Shown: positions 18,172-28,545 of the stretch, piece by piece
Numbering within the stretch: the first letter of the stretch is position 1
How the letters are laid out: every line of letters begins with the position of its first letter
Source: Chloroflexota bacterium
GTDB taxonomy: Bacteria > Chloroflexota > Dehalococcoidia > SM23-28-2 > RBG-16-64-32
DNA length: 43,624 bases
NCBI GenBank assembly: GCA_029262695.1
Contig: JAJCYV010000009.1
Span: 1 to 43,624 of the forward strand
Reading direction: 5' to 3'
Translations under genes and position numbers: made by a program
The notes under the pieces: generated by a model
Seen by the model: only the letters and a program-made list of their open reading frames with translations
What the model was told of the DNA's origin: nothing
The model's database searches: none

Positions 18172-19950
18172 ATGGACAACGGAGACAAGAAACAATACAC
18201 CGGCGCACAGATGGTGATGGAGTCCTTCATTCGAGAAGGAGTCGACACGATCTTCGGGATGCCCGGCGGCGCCAACCTGCCGCTCTATGACGTTCTGGAG
18301 CGCGGCGGCGTCGGGATCAACCCCGTGCCGGAAGGCGTTGAGCCGAAGAGCTACCCCATCAAGCATTACCTCGTGAAGCATGAGCAGGCCGCCGCGCACG
18401 CAGCCGACGCCTACGCCCGCATCACTGGCAAGGCGGGCGTCTGCTACGGCACGTCCGGCCCGGGCGCCACGAACCTGGTGACCGGCATCGCCAACGCCTT
18501 CATGGACTCGGTGCCGCTGGTCTGCGTGACCGGCCAGGTGATCCGGGCGCTGATCGGCCGCGACGGGTTCCAGGAGGCGGACATCCAGGGCATCACGATC
18601 CCGATCACGAAGCACAACGAGCTGGTGCTGGACGTCGATGACATCCCGCGCGCGATGCAGCAGGCGTTCCACATCGCGACGACGGGCCGGCCCGGTCCGG
18701 TGCTCGTCGACATTCCGCGGGACACGCTGCAGCAGAAGGGCGAGTTCTACTGGAGCGACAAGGTGCAGCTGCGCGGCTACCGCCAGAACGGCCTCGTCCC
18801 TGACCCGAACGAGATCCAGAAGGCCGCCGACCTCATCGCGCAGGCCGAGCGGCCCGTAATCCTCGCCGGGCACGGCGTGATCATCTCGCGGGCCTACGAC
18901 GAGCTGCTGAAGCTGGCGGAGACGGCGAACATCCCGGTGATCACGACGCTGCTGGGCATCAGCGGCTTTCCGGGTACGCACCCGCTGTACCTGGGGATGC
19001 CGGGGATGCACGGAATGTACTGGAACAACCGCGCGATCAATGATGCGGACCTCCTGATCGGCCTCGGTGTGCGCTTCGACGACCGCGTGACCGGCCGCCT
19101 CGACGACTTCGCGCCGAAGGCGAAGATCGTGCACATCGACATCGACCCGGCAGAGATCGGCAAGAACGTGCGCCCGGCGGCGGCGATCCACTGCGACCTG
19201 AAGACGGGCCTGACGGAGCTGAACAAGCACGTGAAGCCCGGCGAGCGTACGGCCTGGTTCGAGTGGATCGACGAGATGCGCCGCGACCACCCGTCGATCG
19301 CCATCCGCGAGACGGACGAGGTTCTTCCGCAGTTTGTCATCGACAGCATCTACCGCGAGACGAAGGGCGACTGCATCGTCTGCACGGGCGTCGGCCAGCA
19401 CCAGATGTGGGCGGCGCAGTACTTCTGGTACGACAAGCCGAACAGCTTCGTGACGTCCGGCGGCCTGGGGACGATGGGTTTCGAGGTGCCGGCGGCGATG
19501 GGCGCGCAGGTGGCCGCCCCGGACGACACTGTCTGGTCGATCTGCGGCGACGGCGGCTTCATGATGACGCTGCAAGAGCTGGCGACGATCGCCGAGTACG
19601 ACTGGCCGATCAAGTTCGCGATCATCAACAACGGGACGCTGGGCATGGTGCGCCAGTGGCAGGAGCTGTTCTACGAGAACAACGTCGTTTCCACGCCGCT
19701 CAAGAGCCCGGACTTCGTGAAGCTGGCCGAGGCGTTCGGCATCAAGGGGCTGCGGGCGGAGCGAAAGGAAGAGGTGGCGCCGGTGATCCACGCGGCGATG
19801 GAGCACGACGGCCCTGTCGTCGTCGACTTCAGGGTGACCTACGACGAGAACCTCTATCCGATGGTGCCGCCGGGTGCCTCGCTGGACGAGACGATCGATC
19901 AGCCGGCGATGGAGACCGCCCCTGCCGGGAAGCAGGAGGTGAAGGCATGA
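18172..19950 (+). CDS. ilvB: Acetolactate synthase, large (catalytic) subunit
   Basis: ThDP-dependent condensation of pyruvate with pyruvate or 2-oxobutyrate. 592 residues. Seen: GVDTIFGMPGGANLPLYD and the catalytic-Glu segment KHEQAAAHAADAYAR, GTSGPGATNLVTGIANA, the middle FAD-domain DDRVTGRLDDFAPKAKIVHIDID, and the ThDP motif GDGGFMMTLQELATIAEYD...NN. It carries the PGxxG and FAD-domain features of anabolic AHAS rather than the catabolic enzyme. The ATG at 18172 has GGAAGGA upstream; a TTG six codons earlier is weaker. It ends overlapping ilvN by ATGA. Confidence 0.96.
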   Translation: MDNGDKKQYTGAQMVMESFIREGVDTIFGMPGGANLPLYDVLERGGVGINPVPEGVEPKSYPIKHYLVKHEQAAAHAADAYARITGKAGVCYGTSGPGATNLVTGIANAFMDSVPLVCVTGQVIRALIGRDGFQEADIQGITIPITKHNELVLDVDDIPRAMQQAFHIATTGRPGPVLVDIPRDTLQQKGEFYWSDKVQLRGYRQNGLVPDPNEIQKAADLIAQAERPVILAGHGVIISRAYDELLKLAETANIPVITTLLGISGFPGTHPLYLGMPGMHGMYWNNRAINDADLLIGLGVRFDDRVTGRLDDFAPKAKIVHIDIDPAEIGKNVRPAAAIHCDLKTGLTELNKHVKPGERTAWFEWIDEMRRDHPSIAIRETDEVLPQFVIDSIYRETKGDCIVCTGVGQHQMWAAQYFWYDKPNSFVTSGGLGTMGFEVPAAMGAQVAAPDDTVWSICGDGGFMMTLQELATIAEYDWPIKFAIINNGTLGMVRQWQELFYENNVVSTPLKSPDFVKLAEAFGIKGLRAERKEEVAPVIHAAMEHDGPVVVDFRVTYDENLYPMVPPGASLDETIDQPAMETAPAGKQEVKA

Positions 19951-20519
19951 CGAACTCAACAGACGATATCCGCAAGATACGGCCGCACACGATCATCGCG
20001 CTGGTCGAAGACCGGCCCGGCGTCCTCAACCGCGTCGCCTCCAAGTGGCGGCAGCGCGGCTTCAACATCGAGAGCCTGGCCGTCGGCCACTCGGAGAAGC
20101 CCGGCCTTTCCCGGATGACGTTCGTCGTCGACTCGGACGCCAACGCCGAGCAGGTCGTACGGCAGCTGGACAAGCTGGTGGACGTCGTCGACATCCGTGA
20201 CATCTCGCACGAGGACATGGTGGCGCGGGAGATGGCGATCATCAAGCTGAAATCGACAAAGGAAACACGCAGCCAGATCATCGACATCGCCGACCTGTTC
20301 AAGGCGAACCTACTGGACGTGAGCCCTGACTCGCTGATCCTGGAAGCGACGGGGGACGAGGGAAAGATCGACTCGCTCGTCACACTGCTCAGGGATTACG
20401 AGATAACCGAACTGGTGCGCACAGGCAGGGTCGCGATGATCCGCGGCGGCGGCGTGTCGCACCCGGAGTTGCCCAAAGAAGAACAGTACGACCGCTATCC
20501 CGGCGTGCATACCTGGTAG
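19947..20519 (+). CDS. ilvN: Acetolactate synthase, small (regulatory) subunit
   Basis: 190 residues; ACT-domain subunit that activates IlvB and confers feedback inhibition by valine. The N-terminal ACT domain is [34 protein letters not shown]; then [42 protein letters not shown] and a C-terminal domain ending [10 protein letters not shown]. The ATG overlaps the ilvB stop by four bases, with AGGAGGTGA upstream, so translation is coupled to the catalytic subunit, which helps keep stoichiometry. Also called IlvH. Confidence 0.96.
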   Translation: MTNSTDDIRKIRPHTIIALVEDRPGVLNRVASKWRQRGFNIESLAVGHSEKPGLSRMTFVVDSDANAEQVVRQLDKLVDVVDIRDISHEDMVAREMAIIKLKSTKETRSQIIDIADLFKANLLDVSPDSLILEATGDEGKIDSLVTLLRDYEITELVRTGRVAMIRGGGVSHPELPKEEQYDRYPGVHTW

Positions 20520-20538
20520 CCGAAGGAGTAACCGAAGC

Positions 20539-21534
20539 ATGGCGAAGATTTATTACGAGAACGACGCGAACCTGGAGCTGCTCCAGGGCAAGACGATCGG
20601 CATTATCGGCTTCGGCTCGCAGGGGCACGCCCACGCGCTCAACCTGCGCGACAACCACCAGAACGTGATGGTTGGCCTGTACCCTGGATCGAGCTCCTGG
20701 CAGCAGGCGCAGATGGCCGGCCTGCGCGTCGGCACGGTGGAAGAGGTAGCCCGCGACGCGGACATCATCATGGTGCTGGCGCCGGACCAGGTGCAGAAGC
20801 AGATCTACTACGAGAGCATCGAGGCGGGGCTGAAGGCGGGCAACATGCTAATGTTTGCGCACGGCTTCAACATCCACTACAACCAGATCGTCGCCCCCAG
20901 GGACGTGGACGTGACGATGATCGCGCCCAAGGCGCCGGGCCACGGCATGCGAGAACAGTTCGTGAAGGGCGTCGGCGTACCGGCGCTAGTCGCCGTGCAC
21001 CAGAACGCCACGGAGAACGCCCTGCAGCTGGCGCTGGCCTACGGCAAGGGCGTCGGCTCGGCCAAAGCGGGCATCATCGAGACGACGTTCGAGGAGGAGA
21101 CGGAGACGGACCTCTTCGGCGAACAGTCGGTGCTGTGCGGCGGTGTGACGCAGCTGATCAAGACGGCGTTCGAGACGCTGGTGCAGGCCGGCTACCAGCC
21201 GGAGATCGCCTACTTTGAGTGCCTGCACGAGCTGAAGCTGCTCGTCGACTTCATCCACGAAGGGGGCATGGCCTACATGCGCTACACGATCTCCGACACG
21301 GCGGAGTACGGCGACTACACGCGCGGCCCGAAGGTGATCGACGAGCATGTGCGGCAGAACATGAAGCAGGTGCTGCAGAACATCCGCAGCGGCGCCTTCG
21401 CCCGCGAGTGGATCCTGGAGAACCAGGCGGGCCGGCCCAGCTTCAACGCGCTGCGCCGCCAGAACGCCGAGCACATGATTGAGACGGTGGGCGCGGATCT
21501 GCGCGCGATGATGCCGTGGCTGAAGAAGGACTGA
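20539..21534 (+). CDS. ilvC: Ketol-acid reductoisomerase, class I (short)
   Basis: Mg2+-dependent alkyl migration and NAD(P)H reduction of acetolactate or acetohydroxybutyrate. 331 residues, the short class I form. Seen: [22 protein letters not shown] (Rossmann), the cofactor loop [46 protein letters not shown], and metal-binding residues in [16 protein letters not shown] and [18 protein letters not shown]. The loop has Tyr where many NADPH enzymes have Arg and Ser where Lys is common, so cofactor preference is open. Starts 19 bases after ilvN with AAGGAG upstream. Confidence 0.96.
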   Translation: MAKIYYENDANLELLQGKTIGIIGFGSQGHAHALNLRDNHQNVMVGLYPGSSSWQQAQMAGLRVGTVEEVARDADIIMVLAPDQVQKQIYYESIEAGLKAGNMLMFAHGFNIHYNQIVAPRDVDVTMIAPKAPGHGMREQFVKGVGVPALVAVHQNATENALQLALAYGKGVGSAKAGIIETTFEEETETDLFGEQSVLCGGVTQLIKTAFETLVQAGYQPEIAYFECLHELKLLVDFIHEGGMAYMRYTISDTAEYGDYTRGPKVIDEHVRQNMKQVLQNIRSGAFAREWILENQAGRPSFNALRRQNAEHMIETVGADLRAMMPWLKKD

Positions 21535-21567
21535 CCCGGAGACAGGTGACGAGAGACAAGAGACAGG

Positions 21568-21684
21568 ATGATGCGAGCGACTGAACGACGAACACGCAGC
21601 GCAGGGGCGCGCCAAGGGGCGCCCCTGCCGGCGTACGTCCTCGCGTTAGACGGCCTCAACCTTAGGCGGCCCTCTGCCGCGTGA
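21568..21684 (+). CDS. Possible Leu-rich leader peptide of leuA
   Basis: 38-codon open frame ATG-ATG...TGA between ilvC and leuA. Codons near its end encode L-P-A-Y-V-L-A-L-D-G-L-N-L, five leucines in 13 residues, using CTG, CTC, TTA, CTC and CTT; TTA and CTT should be rare in this GC-rich genome. The stop codon lies in the loop of a strong hairpin (21668-21701). That is the layout of a Leu-codon attenuator. Against it: the ribosome-binding site is weak (ACAGG directly before the start), the first half is an arbitrary Arg/Ala-rich sequence, and no U-tract follows the hairpin. Putative. Confidence 0.35.
   Translation: MMRATERRTRSAGARQGAPLPAYVLALDGLNLRRPSAA
21601..21628 (+). repeat. 10-bp hairpin between ilvC and leuA
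   Basis: GCAGGGGCGC (21601-21610), loop of 8, GCGCCCCTGC (21619-21628), perfect arms. Related in sequence to the GTAGGGGCGCAGCGCCC repeat family. No T-run follows. It may reduce read-through into leuA or be part of a leader structure. Confidence 0.5.
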
Positions 21685-21701
21685 AGCGCGGAGAGAGGGC
21701 C
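21668..21701 (+). promoter_or_regulatory. Strong stem-loop before leuA, enclosing the leader stop codon
   Basis: GGCCCTCT (21668-21675) pairs with AGAGGGCC (21694-21701); inside it CCGCG (21677-21681) pairs with CGCGG (21687-21691) around TGAAG, which contains the stop codon of the possible leader ORF. Upstream GCCT/AGGC (21653-21656 with 21664-21667) and downstream CGGCC/GGCCG (about 21722-21735) are further small stems. No U-tract follows, so termination would not be classical. Confidence 0.45.
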
Positions 21702-21770
21702 GATTCCGGACCGATGTGAGCCGGCCTGAAGGCCGACGACCCTGAGTATGAAACCGGAGGTTGAGACGAG

Positions 21771-23327
<1,557 letters not shown>

Positions 23328-23392
23328 ACGCGCGCCGTATCCGCTAGAACCGCCGCAGGGGCGTCTACGGCCCGGCCGACCGGCAGGGGCGC

Positions 23393-23411
23393 AGTAGGGG
23401 CGCAGCGCCCG
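23393..23411 (+). repeat. GC-rich palindromic intergenic repeat, copy 3
   Basis: AGTAGGGGCGCAGCGCCCG, preceded by a partial copy CAGGGGCGCAG (about 23384-23394). It lies between the convergent genes leuA and holA, where repeats of this kind may act as bidirectional stop structures. Confidence 0.65.
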
Positions 23412-23422
23412 CACCGGACTAC

Positions 23423-23441
23423 AGTAGGGGCGCAGCGCCCG
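23423..23441 (+). repeat. GC-rich palindromic intergenic repeat, copy 4
   Basis: Identical to copy 3 over all 19 bases and 30 bases downstream of it. Confidence 0.65.
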
Positions 23442-23503
23442 GGAAACGGTACCACGTCAGACAGTCGGCACGTCGAGGGCTATCCGCCATGGCGCGCAAT
23501 CGG

Positions 23504-23520
23504 GGGCGCTGCGCCCCTAC
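23504..23520 (-). repeat. GC-rich palindromic intergenic repeat, copy 5 (reverse orientation)
   Basis: GGGCGCTGCGCCCCTAC, identical to copy 2 and reverse complementary to copies 3 and 4. Copies 3/4 with copy 5 can form a long hairpin in the leuA/holA gap. Confidence 0.65.
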
Positions 23521-23533
23521 GCCCGCCCCGCAC

Positions 23534-24538
23534 CTACGCGGCGCGGGTCTTGCGCGTCGCCAGCTCTTGCACGACGAGTTCCAACGCGACGCGGTCGTCC
23601 ATCGGGCCGCGCTTGGTGTCCAGCTCCGATTGGATGATGAGGTCGTACGCCCGGCGGATGGCGGGCCAGCTGTTGCGTGACGCCTGCTCCAGCAGGAAGC
23701 TGACTGCATTCGGCTTCATGCGGAGGCGGCGCGCGATCTCGGCTCCGGGGGCGCCGCGCTCCATCATCTCCTTGGCGACGGCGATGCGGCGGTAGCGGCC
23801 AGCGACGGTCGACAGCAGCACCTGCAGCGGCGCGCCGTCGTCGATCAGCTCCTCAAGCAGCCGCGCGGCCTTCGCGCCCTGGCCGTCGACGACGGCATCG
23901 GCGAGGAAGTAGCCCTTCTGGTCGTTGGCCCGGCTCACCAACTCGCGGACGTCGGCCTCGCGCACGGTTTCGCCGTTGGCGAAGGAGCAGAGCTTGTCCA
24001 GCTCCGAAGCGAGCATCAACGTGTCCGGGCCGATCAGTCCGGCGAGGAGGCGCACGGCCGGCGCCTCGATCTTGAGGCCGATCTTCTTCGCGTGCGCGTT
24101 TACCCAGCCGGGCAGATCGCGCTCCGACGGCGTCGTGAACTGCTTCACCTCTCCGAGCGGGCCGAGCTTCTTGAGGAGCGCGTTGTTCGCCGTCGCGCCG
24201 ACATCCACCAGGACGAGTACGGAGCTGGGCGGCATGTTCGGGACGTAGGCAACCAGCGGCTCCCAGCGGCTGGCGTCCGGAGGTGGCTCCTTGTCGTCGC
24301 CGGCGCGGCGGCCGCGGCGGGTCGCCTGCGAGAGTAACCCTTCGACGACTATGAGACGGTGCTCGCCGAGGAACGGCACGGTGTCGCAGGCGGCGATCAC
24401 CTCCGGCGGCGACGAGCGCGCGGCGTCGAGGTACGTCGTGTTGGTAACGAGCGAGCCGTCGCTGTCGAGGCTCTCCTTCAGCCGGTCGAGGGCGTCCTTG
24501 CGGGCGAGAGGCTCTGAGCCGTAGAAGATGTAGAGCAC
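23534..24538 (-). CDS. holA: DNA polymerase III delta subunit
   Basis: Clamp-loader subunit that opens the beta sliding clamp. 334 residues, family length. Starts LYIFYGSEPLARKDALDRLKE (the usual HolA opening), with PFLGEHRLIVVEG, a middle domain NALLKKLGPLG...KEIGLKIE-like segment, SELDKLCSFANGETVREADVRELV, and YFLADAVVDGQGAKAARLLEELI...GRYRRIAVAKEMM. No Walker motif, as expected for delta. GTG start; the ribosome-binding site is weak. It lies 33 bases after recQ on the same strand and is probably co-transcribed. Confidence 0.93.
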   Translation of the reverse strand: MLYIFYGSEPLARKDALDRLKESLDSDGSLVTNTTYLDAARSSPPEVIAACDTVPFLGEHRLIVVEGLLSQATRRGRRAGDDKEPPPDASRWEPLVAYVPNMPPSSVLVLVDVGATANNALLKKLGPLGEVKQFTTPSERDLPGWVNAHAKKIGLKIEAPAVRLLAGLIGPDTLMLASELDKLCSFANGETVREADVRELVSRANDQKGYFLADAVVDGQGAKAARLLEELIDDGAPLQVLLSTVAGRYRRIAVAKEMMERGAPGAEIARRLRMKPNAVSFLLEQASRNSWPAIRRAYDLIIQSELDTKRGPMDDRVALELVVQELATRKTRAA

Positions 24539-24571
24539 GCGGTCAGGTTAGCACGCGCGGTTGCGACAGAG

Positions 24572-26839
24572 TCAGGCTCCCTGCGGGCCCGTTGGGGAAG
24601 CCTGCCCCTCTGCGGGAACGCGCGCGCGGTCGCTGGCGCGAACGGTGCGGTAGATGCGGAGGACGCCGAACTCGTAGCGGCCGCCCAGCAGCTCGTGCAC
24701 ACCGGTCAGGTTCGTCCAGCCGAGCTTCTCGAAGGCGGCGGCGACGGCCGGCTCGTCGTCCTCGGGGACCAGGCGGAGGAGGTCCACGTCCTCGCCCAGC
24801 TCTGCCGCGCGGCCGAGGTGACCCATGACGGTGCTCGCCTTCAGGTCGCGCTCGCCGGCGATCTCCTGCGGCGTTTGTCCATCGCGGAAGCGGCGGAGGG
24901 ACTCCCACTCCGAGCCGCCGAGCGACTTCCGCGGAGCGACAGCCGGCGCTCCCTCGAACTGGCGCCGCTCGTTCCCGGCCAGGTGCTCCGTGATCTCGGC
25001 TGTGAAGAGCGCTCCGTACTCCGCGAGCTTCGCCCGGCCGACGCCACTGATGCGGGTGAAGGCGTCGGACGTCTGCGGGTACTCGCGGGCCATCTGGCGC
25101 AACGCCGCGTCGCTGAAGACGACGAAGGCCGGCACTTCTCGCTCGTCCGCGAGGCGTTTGCGGAGCGTCTTGAGGCGGCCGAACAGCGTCCCGTCGCACT
25201 GACTGTCGTCCGGCCTGGGGTTCGGCTTCTCCCGGAGAGGCGCGAGCATCGCCTCACCTTCGCCGGCGATGAGCTGCCGCCCGGCAGGAGTCACGTTGAG
25301 AACGGGCCGCTGATCGCGCGTGCGCTCCAGGTAACCCTCGCCGATCAGCCGCCGGGCGATCTCCATCCACTCCTTGCGGCTGCGAGAGCGGCCACCGCCG
25401 TAGGCCGTGAGGCGGTCGTGGCCCCAGCGCAGCACCTTCTCCGACTCGCTGTGCGTGAGGACGTCGGCGATATGGCCGGCGCCGACGCTGAACCCGCTGG
25501 CGCGCTGCACTTGCAGAAGGCAGGCGAGGAAGCGGCGGGCCTCCAGCGTAAAGTCCTCCTTCGGGGCGGCCTCGGTCGTGCAGTTGTCACAGAGGCCGCA
25601 GTTATCGGCGGGGAACTCCTCTCCGAAGTAGGCGAGAAGCTCCTTCCGGCGGCAGGCTTCGGACTCGGCGAAGGCGACGAGTCCTTCCAGCTGCTCGCGC
25701 GCGATCTGCCGCTCGCGAGCGTCGGTCTTCTCGTCGATGAAGCGCTCCTGACGCGTCTGGTCGCCGCGACCGAAGAGCAGGAGGCAATCGGCGGGGGCGC
25801 CGTCGCGGCCGGCGCGGCCGGTCTCCTGGTAGTAGCCCTCGATGTTCTTGGGCAGATCGTGGTGGACGACGAAGCGGATGTTCGGCTTGTCGACACCCAT
25901 GCCGAAGGCGATCGTCGCGCAGATGACGCGCACCTCATCGCGCAGGAAGCGCTCCTGGTGCGCCGCCCGCACGCCGGAATCGAGACCCGCGTGGTAGGGG
26001 AGCGCTGGTATGCCGTCGGCGCTCAGGCGCGAGGCCAGCGTCTGCGTCGAGCGCCGCGTGCTGCAGTAGACGATGCCGGCCTCGCCGTCGCGCTCGCGGA
26101 GGAACGCCAGGAGGCGGGCGTAGGCCTCGTGCTTCGGTTCGACCCGGTACGTCAGGTTCGGACGGTTGAAGCTGGCGACGTAGACGCCCGGGTCGCGCAG
26201 GCCGAGCTGGGCGACGATGTCAGCGCGCACCCGGTCCGTCGCGGTCGCGGTCAGCGCCATGAGCGTCGTGTCCGGGAAGCGCTGGCGCAGCTCGCGCAGC
26301 TGCCGGTACTCGGGGCGGAAGTCGTGGCCCCATTCGCTGATGCAGTGCGCCTCGTCGATCGCGAAGGTGGAGACGTTCCAGCGTTCGAGGCGCGTCAGGA
26401 AGCCCGGCTGCATCAGCCGCTCGGGGGCGACGTAGAGCAGGCAGAAGTCGCCGCGGTCGAGCCCCTGAGTCACCTCCTGAAGGCGATCCGGTGCGAGTGT
26501 CGAGTTGATGAGCGCGGCGGGAACGCGGCGACTGTGCAGGAAGTCGACCTGGTCCTTCATCAGCGCGATCAGGGGCGAGACGACGACGGTGAGGCCGGGC
26601 CGCACGAGGGCCGGCAGCTGGTAGCAGAGCGACTTGCCGCCGCCGGTCGGCATCAGGGCGAGCACATCGCGGCCCGCCAGGCTGTCGCCGATGATCTGCT
26701 CCTGGAGCGGCCGGAAGGAGCTGAACCCGAAGTATCGCTTGAGGGCGGCGTTCAGGTCCGGCGCCTCGTCAGCCGGGACGGCGTCACCGACCGCGCCCTC
26801 CGGGGGTGCTTTGGACGGGTCCGTGACGTCGTATCGCAC
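24572..26839 (-). CDS. recQ: ATP-dependent DNA helicase RecQ
   Basis: 3'-5' superfamily 2 helicase of recombination and repair. Walker A LMPTGGGKSLCYQ (Lys69), DEAH box AIDEAHCISEWGHDFRPEY, motif VI ETGRAGRDG. RecQ zinc site CRRKELLAYFGEEF...CGLCDNC, winged helix, then an HRDC domain (FSDAALRQMAREYPQTSDAFTRISGVG) and a C-terminal extension with a helix-turn-helix of the HTH_40 kind (ESLRRFRDGQTPQEIAGERDLKASTVMGHL). About 755 residues, longer than E. coli RecQ because of the extension. The GTG at 26839 gives a sensible start near VRYDVTDPS but has no clear ribosome-binding site; an open frame continues upstream through the inverted repeat and is judged non-coding. Confidence 0.93.
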   Translation of the reverse strand: MRYDVTDPSKAPPEGAVGDAVPADEAPDLNAALKRYFGFSSFRPLQEQIIGDSLAGRDVLALMPTGGGKSLCYQLPALVRPGLTVVVSPLIALMKDQVDFLHSRRVPAALINSTLAPDRLQEVTQGLDRGDFCLLYVAPERLMQPGFLTRLERWNVSTFAIDEAHCISEWGHDFRPEYRQLRELRQRFPDTTLMALTATATDRVRADIVAQLGLRDPGVYVASFNRPNLTYRVEPKHEAYARLLAFLRERDGEAGIVYCSTRRSTQTLASRLSADGIPALPYHAGLDSGVRAAHQERFLRDEVRVICATIAFGMGVDKPNIRFVVHHDLPKNIEGYYQETGRAGRDGAPADCLLLFGRGDQTRQERFIDEKTDARERQIAREQLEGLVAFAESEACRRKELLAYFGEEFPADNCGLCDNCTTEAAPKEDFTLEARRFLACLLQVQRASGFSVGAGHIADVLTHSESEKVLRWGHDRLTAYGGGRSRSRKEWMEIARRLIGEGYLERTRDQRPVLNVTPAGRQLIAGEGEAMLAPLREKPNPRPDDSQCDGTLFGRLKTLRKRLADEREVPAFVVFSDAALRQMAREYPQTSDAFTRISGVGRAKLAEYGALFTAEITEHLAGNERRQFEGAPAVAPRKSLGGSEWESLRRFRDGQTPQEIAGERDLKASTVMGHLGRAAELGEDVDLLRLVPEDDEPAVAAAFEKLGWTNLTGVHELLGGRYEFGVLRIYRTVRASDRARVPAEGQASPTGPQGA

Positions 26840-26921
26840 GACCCGCAGGATGGCGCACGCGGGGACGCCCCGCAACGGGTAAGTGTCACCGGTATGTGGA
26901 TGGCGGCGGGCGGCTGTCTCG

Positions 26922-27010
26922 CTGTCAACGGATTCGCCGAACGGATAAACGGATACGCTGGGGCACATACGACACTCAATCCGGTAATCCGTTCCTCCAT
27001 CCGTTGACAG
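26922..27010. repeat. 89-bp inverted repeat with three CGGAT boxes per arm
   Basis: Outer arms CTGTCAACGGAT (26922-26933) and ATCCGTTGACAG (26999-27010) are a perfect 12-bp inverted repeat. Inside, AACGGAT (26940-26946) and AAACGGAT (26947-26954) mirror ATCCGGTA (26979-26986) and ATCCGTT (26987-26993). CGGAT boxes are spaced 13 and 8 bases in one arm and 12 and 8 in the other. The outer ends carry outward-facing TTGACA. It lies between divergent recQ and the amidohydrolase operon. Either a regulator-binding array or a small MITE-like element. Confidence 0.75.
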
Positions 27011-27026
27011 CCCCTGCTGGTTCTCG

Positions 27027-27056
27027 TTGACAGCGCCGCGTTCCGCGCGATACGTT
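27027..27056 (+). promoter_or_regulatory. Possible promoter of the amidohydrolase operon
   Basis: TTGACA (27027-27032), 18-base spacer, TACGTT (27051-27056). The -35 is perfect, the -10 weak. TTGACAG occurs again 23 bases upstream at the edge of the inverted repeat. The gene start at 27067 would lie very close to the transcript start. Confidence 0.35.
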
Positions 27057-27066
27057 GCTCGACGCC

Positions 27067-28545
27067 ATGCCCGAGAAGCCATACGACCTCCTGATACGCG
27101 GCGGCACCGTCGTCGACGGCACGGGGTCGCCGGGCGTGCGGGCGGACGTCGCGGTGGACGGCGACCGCATCGCGGCGATCGGCGACCTGGCCGGCGAGGC
27201 GGCGGCGCGGGAGATCGACGCTGCGGGGCGCATCGTGGCGCCGGGATTCATCGATGTGCACGCGCACGACGACGCGGCGGTGCTGACGACGCCGATGGAC
27301 TTCAAGCTGATGCAGGGCGTGACGACGGATATCGTCGGCAACTGCGGCGCCGGAATCGCTCCGCACGACCCGGAGCGCGGAGCCGTACCGGCGATCAGCA
27401 TGGTGCTGGGCGACATCGGCGAGGCCCGTTGGCGTTCGTTCGGCGAGTACATGGCGGAAGTCGAGAGGGCGAAGCCGGCGGTCAACGTCGCCTGCCTCGT
27501 CCCGCACGGCGTCGTGCGGTACGCGGCGATTGGTATGGACATGCGCGCGCCCTCGGCCGGGGAGCTCGACGAGATGCGCGAGCATGTCCGCGAGGGGATG
27601 GCGGCGGGCGCGGCCGGCCTCTCGACAGGGCTGATCTATCCACCCGGACGTTTCGCCGAGACCGAGGAGATCATCGAGTGCGCGAAAGAAGCGGCTGCGG
27701 AGGGCGGCGTCTACGTCAGCCACATCCGCGACGAAGGCGAGCGGCTCATGGAGGCGGTGGAGGAGGCGGTGCGCATCGGCGACGAGGCCGGCCTGCCCGC
27801 GCAGATATCGCACCACAAGGCGAACGGCGAGAAGAGCTGGGGCCGCACGCAGGACTCGATCTCCTACATCGAGGAGCGGCGCGCCGCGGGACAGGACGTG
27901 ACGTTCGACGTCTACCCGTACACTGCCGGCAGCACCGTGCTCAGCGCCTTCATCGCGCAGCCTGAGGGGGCAGACCCGGACAACGTGCTCCTGGCATCGG
28001 TGCCGGGACGGCCGGAGCTGGAAGGGAAGACGCTGCGTGAGGCCGCCGAGATGCTCGACCTGCCGGCCGAAGACGCCACCAGCGCGATCCTGCGCCACTC
28101 ACCGGGCGCAGTCGCCATCTTTTTCACGATGGACGAGGCCGACGTCCAGCGCGTCGTGTCGCACGAGCAGTGCATGATCGGCTCCGACGGTATCCCGACG
28201 CCGGGCGGCAAGCCGCATCCTCGCCTCTACGGCACGTTCCCGCGCGTGCTCCAGAAGTACGTCCGGGAGGAACGGCTGCTGTCGCTTGAGGAGGGCGTGC
28301 GCAAGATGACGTCGCTCCCGGCGCGGCGCTTCAAGCTCGGAAAGCGCGGCGAGCTGCGCGAGGGCTGGGCTGCGGACATCGTCGTCTTCGACGCGGATAC
28401 GATCGCGGACGTGGCGACGTACGAGGAGCCGAGGCAGTACCCGGCGGGCATCGACTACGTGATCGTCAACGGGACTGTCGCGGCCGAGGACGGGCACCAG
28501 GCCGAGCACCACGCCGGGACGCTGGTACGAAGGGAGAACGGCTGA
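27067..28545 (+). CDS. N-acyl-D-amino-acid deacylase (D-aminoacylase) family amidohydrolase
   Basis: 492 residues, metal-dependent amidohydrolase that in its family removes acyl groups from N-acyl-D-amino acids. Seen: the N-terminal beta segment YDLLIRGGTVVDGTG, metal His pair in FIDVHAHDD (His65, His67), the GNCG motif with the family's bridging Cys93, ISHHKANGEKSWGRT, and the C-terminal GSDGIPTPGGKPHPRLYGTFPRVL followed by KMTSLPARRFKLGKRGELREGWAADIVVFD. True D-hydantoinase or dihydroorotase would have a carbamylated Lys instead. The ATG at 27067 is preferred over the TTG at 27055. Overlaps the next gene by one base. Confidence 0.9.
   Translation: MPEKPYDLLIRGGTVVDGTGSPGVRADVAVDGDRIAAIGDLAGEAAAREIDAAGRIVAPGFIDVHAHDDAAVLTTPMDFKLMQGVTTDIVGNCGAGIAPHDPERGAVPAISMVLGDIGEARWRSFGEYMAEVERAKPAVNVACLVPHGVVRYAAIGMDMRAPSAGELDEMREHVREGMAAGAAGLSTGLIYPPGRFAETEEIIECAKEAAAEGGVYVSHIRDEGERLMEAVEEAVRIGDEAGLPAQISHHKANGEKSWGRTQDSISYIEERRAAGQDVTFDVYPYTAGSTVLSAFIAQPEGADPDNVLLASVPGRPELEGKTLREAAEMLDLPAEDATSAILRHSPGAVAIFFTMDEADVQRVVSHEQCMIGSDGIPTPGGKPHPRLYGTFPRVLQKYVREERLLSLEEGVRKMTSLPARRFKLGKRGELREGWAADIVVFDADTIADVATYEEPRQYPAGIDYVIVNGTVAAEDGHQAEHHAGTLVRRENG

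Noticed and set aside
17980-19959. Minus-strand frame of 659 codons opposite ilvB
   Set aside because: Antisense shadow of a certain acetolactate synthase gene.
24695-27007. Long plus-strand open frame (770 codons) opposite recQ
   Set aside because: It is the complement of a clear RecQ helicase; its product is Arg/Ala/Gly-rich with no domain. High-GC third positions create such frames.
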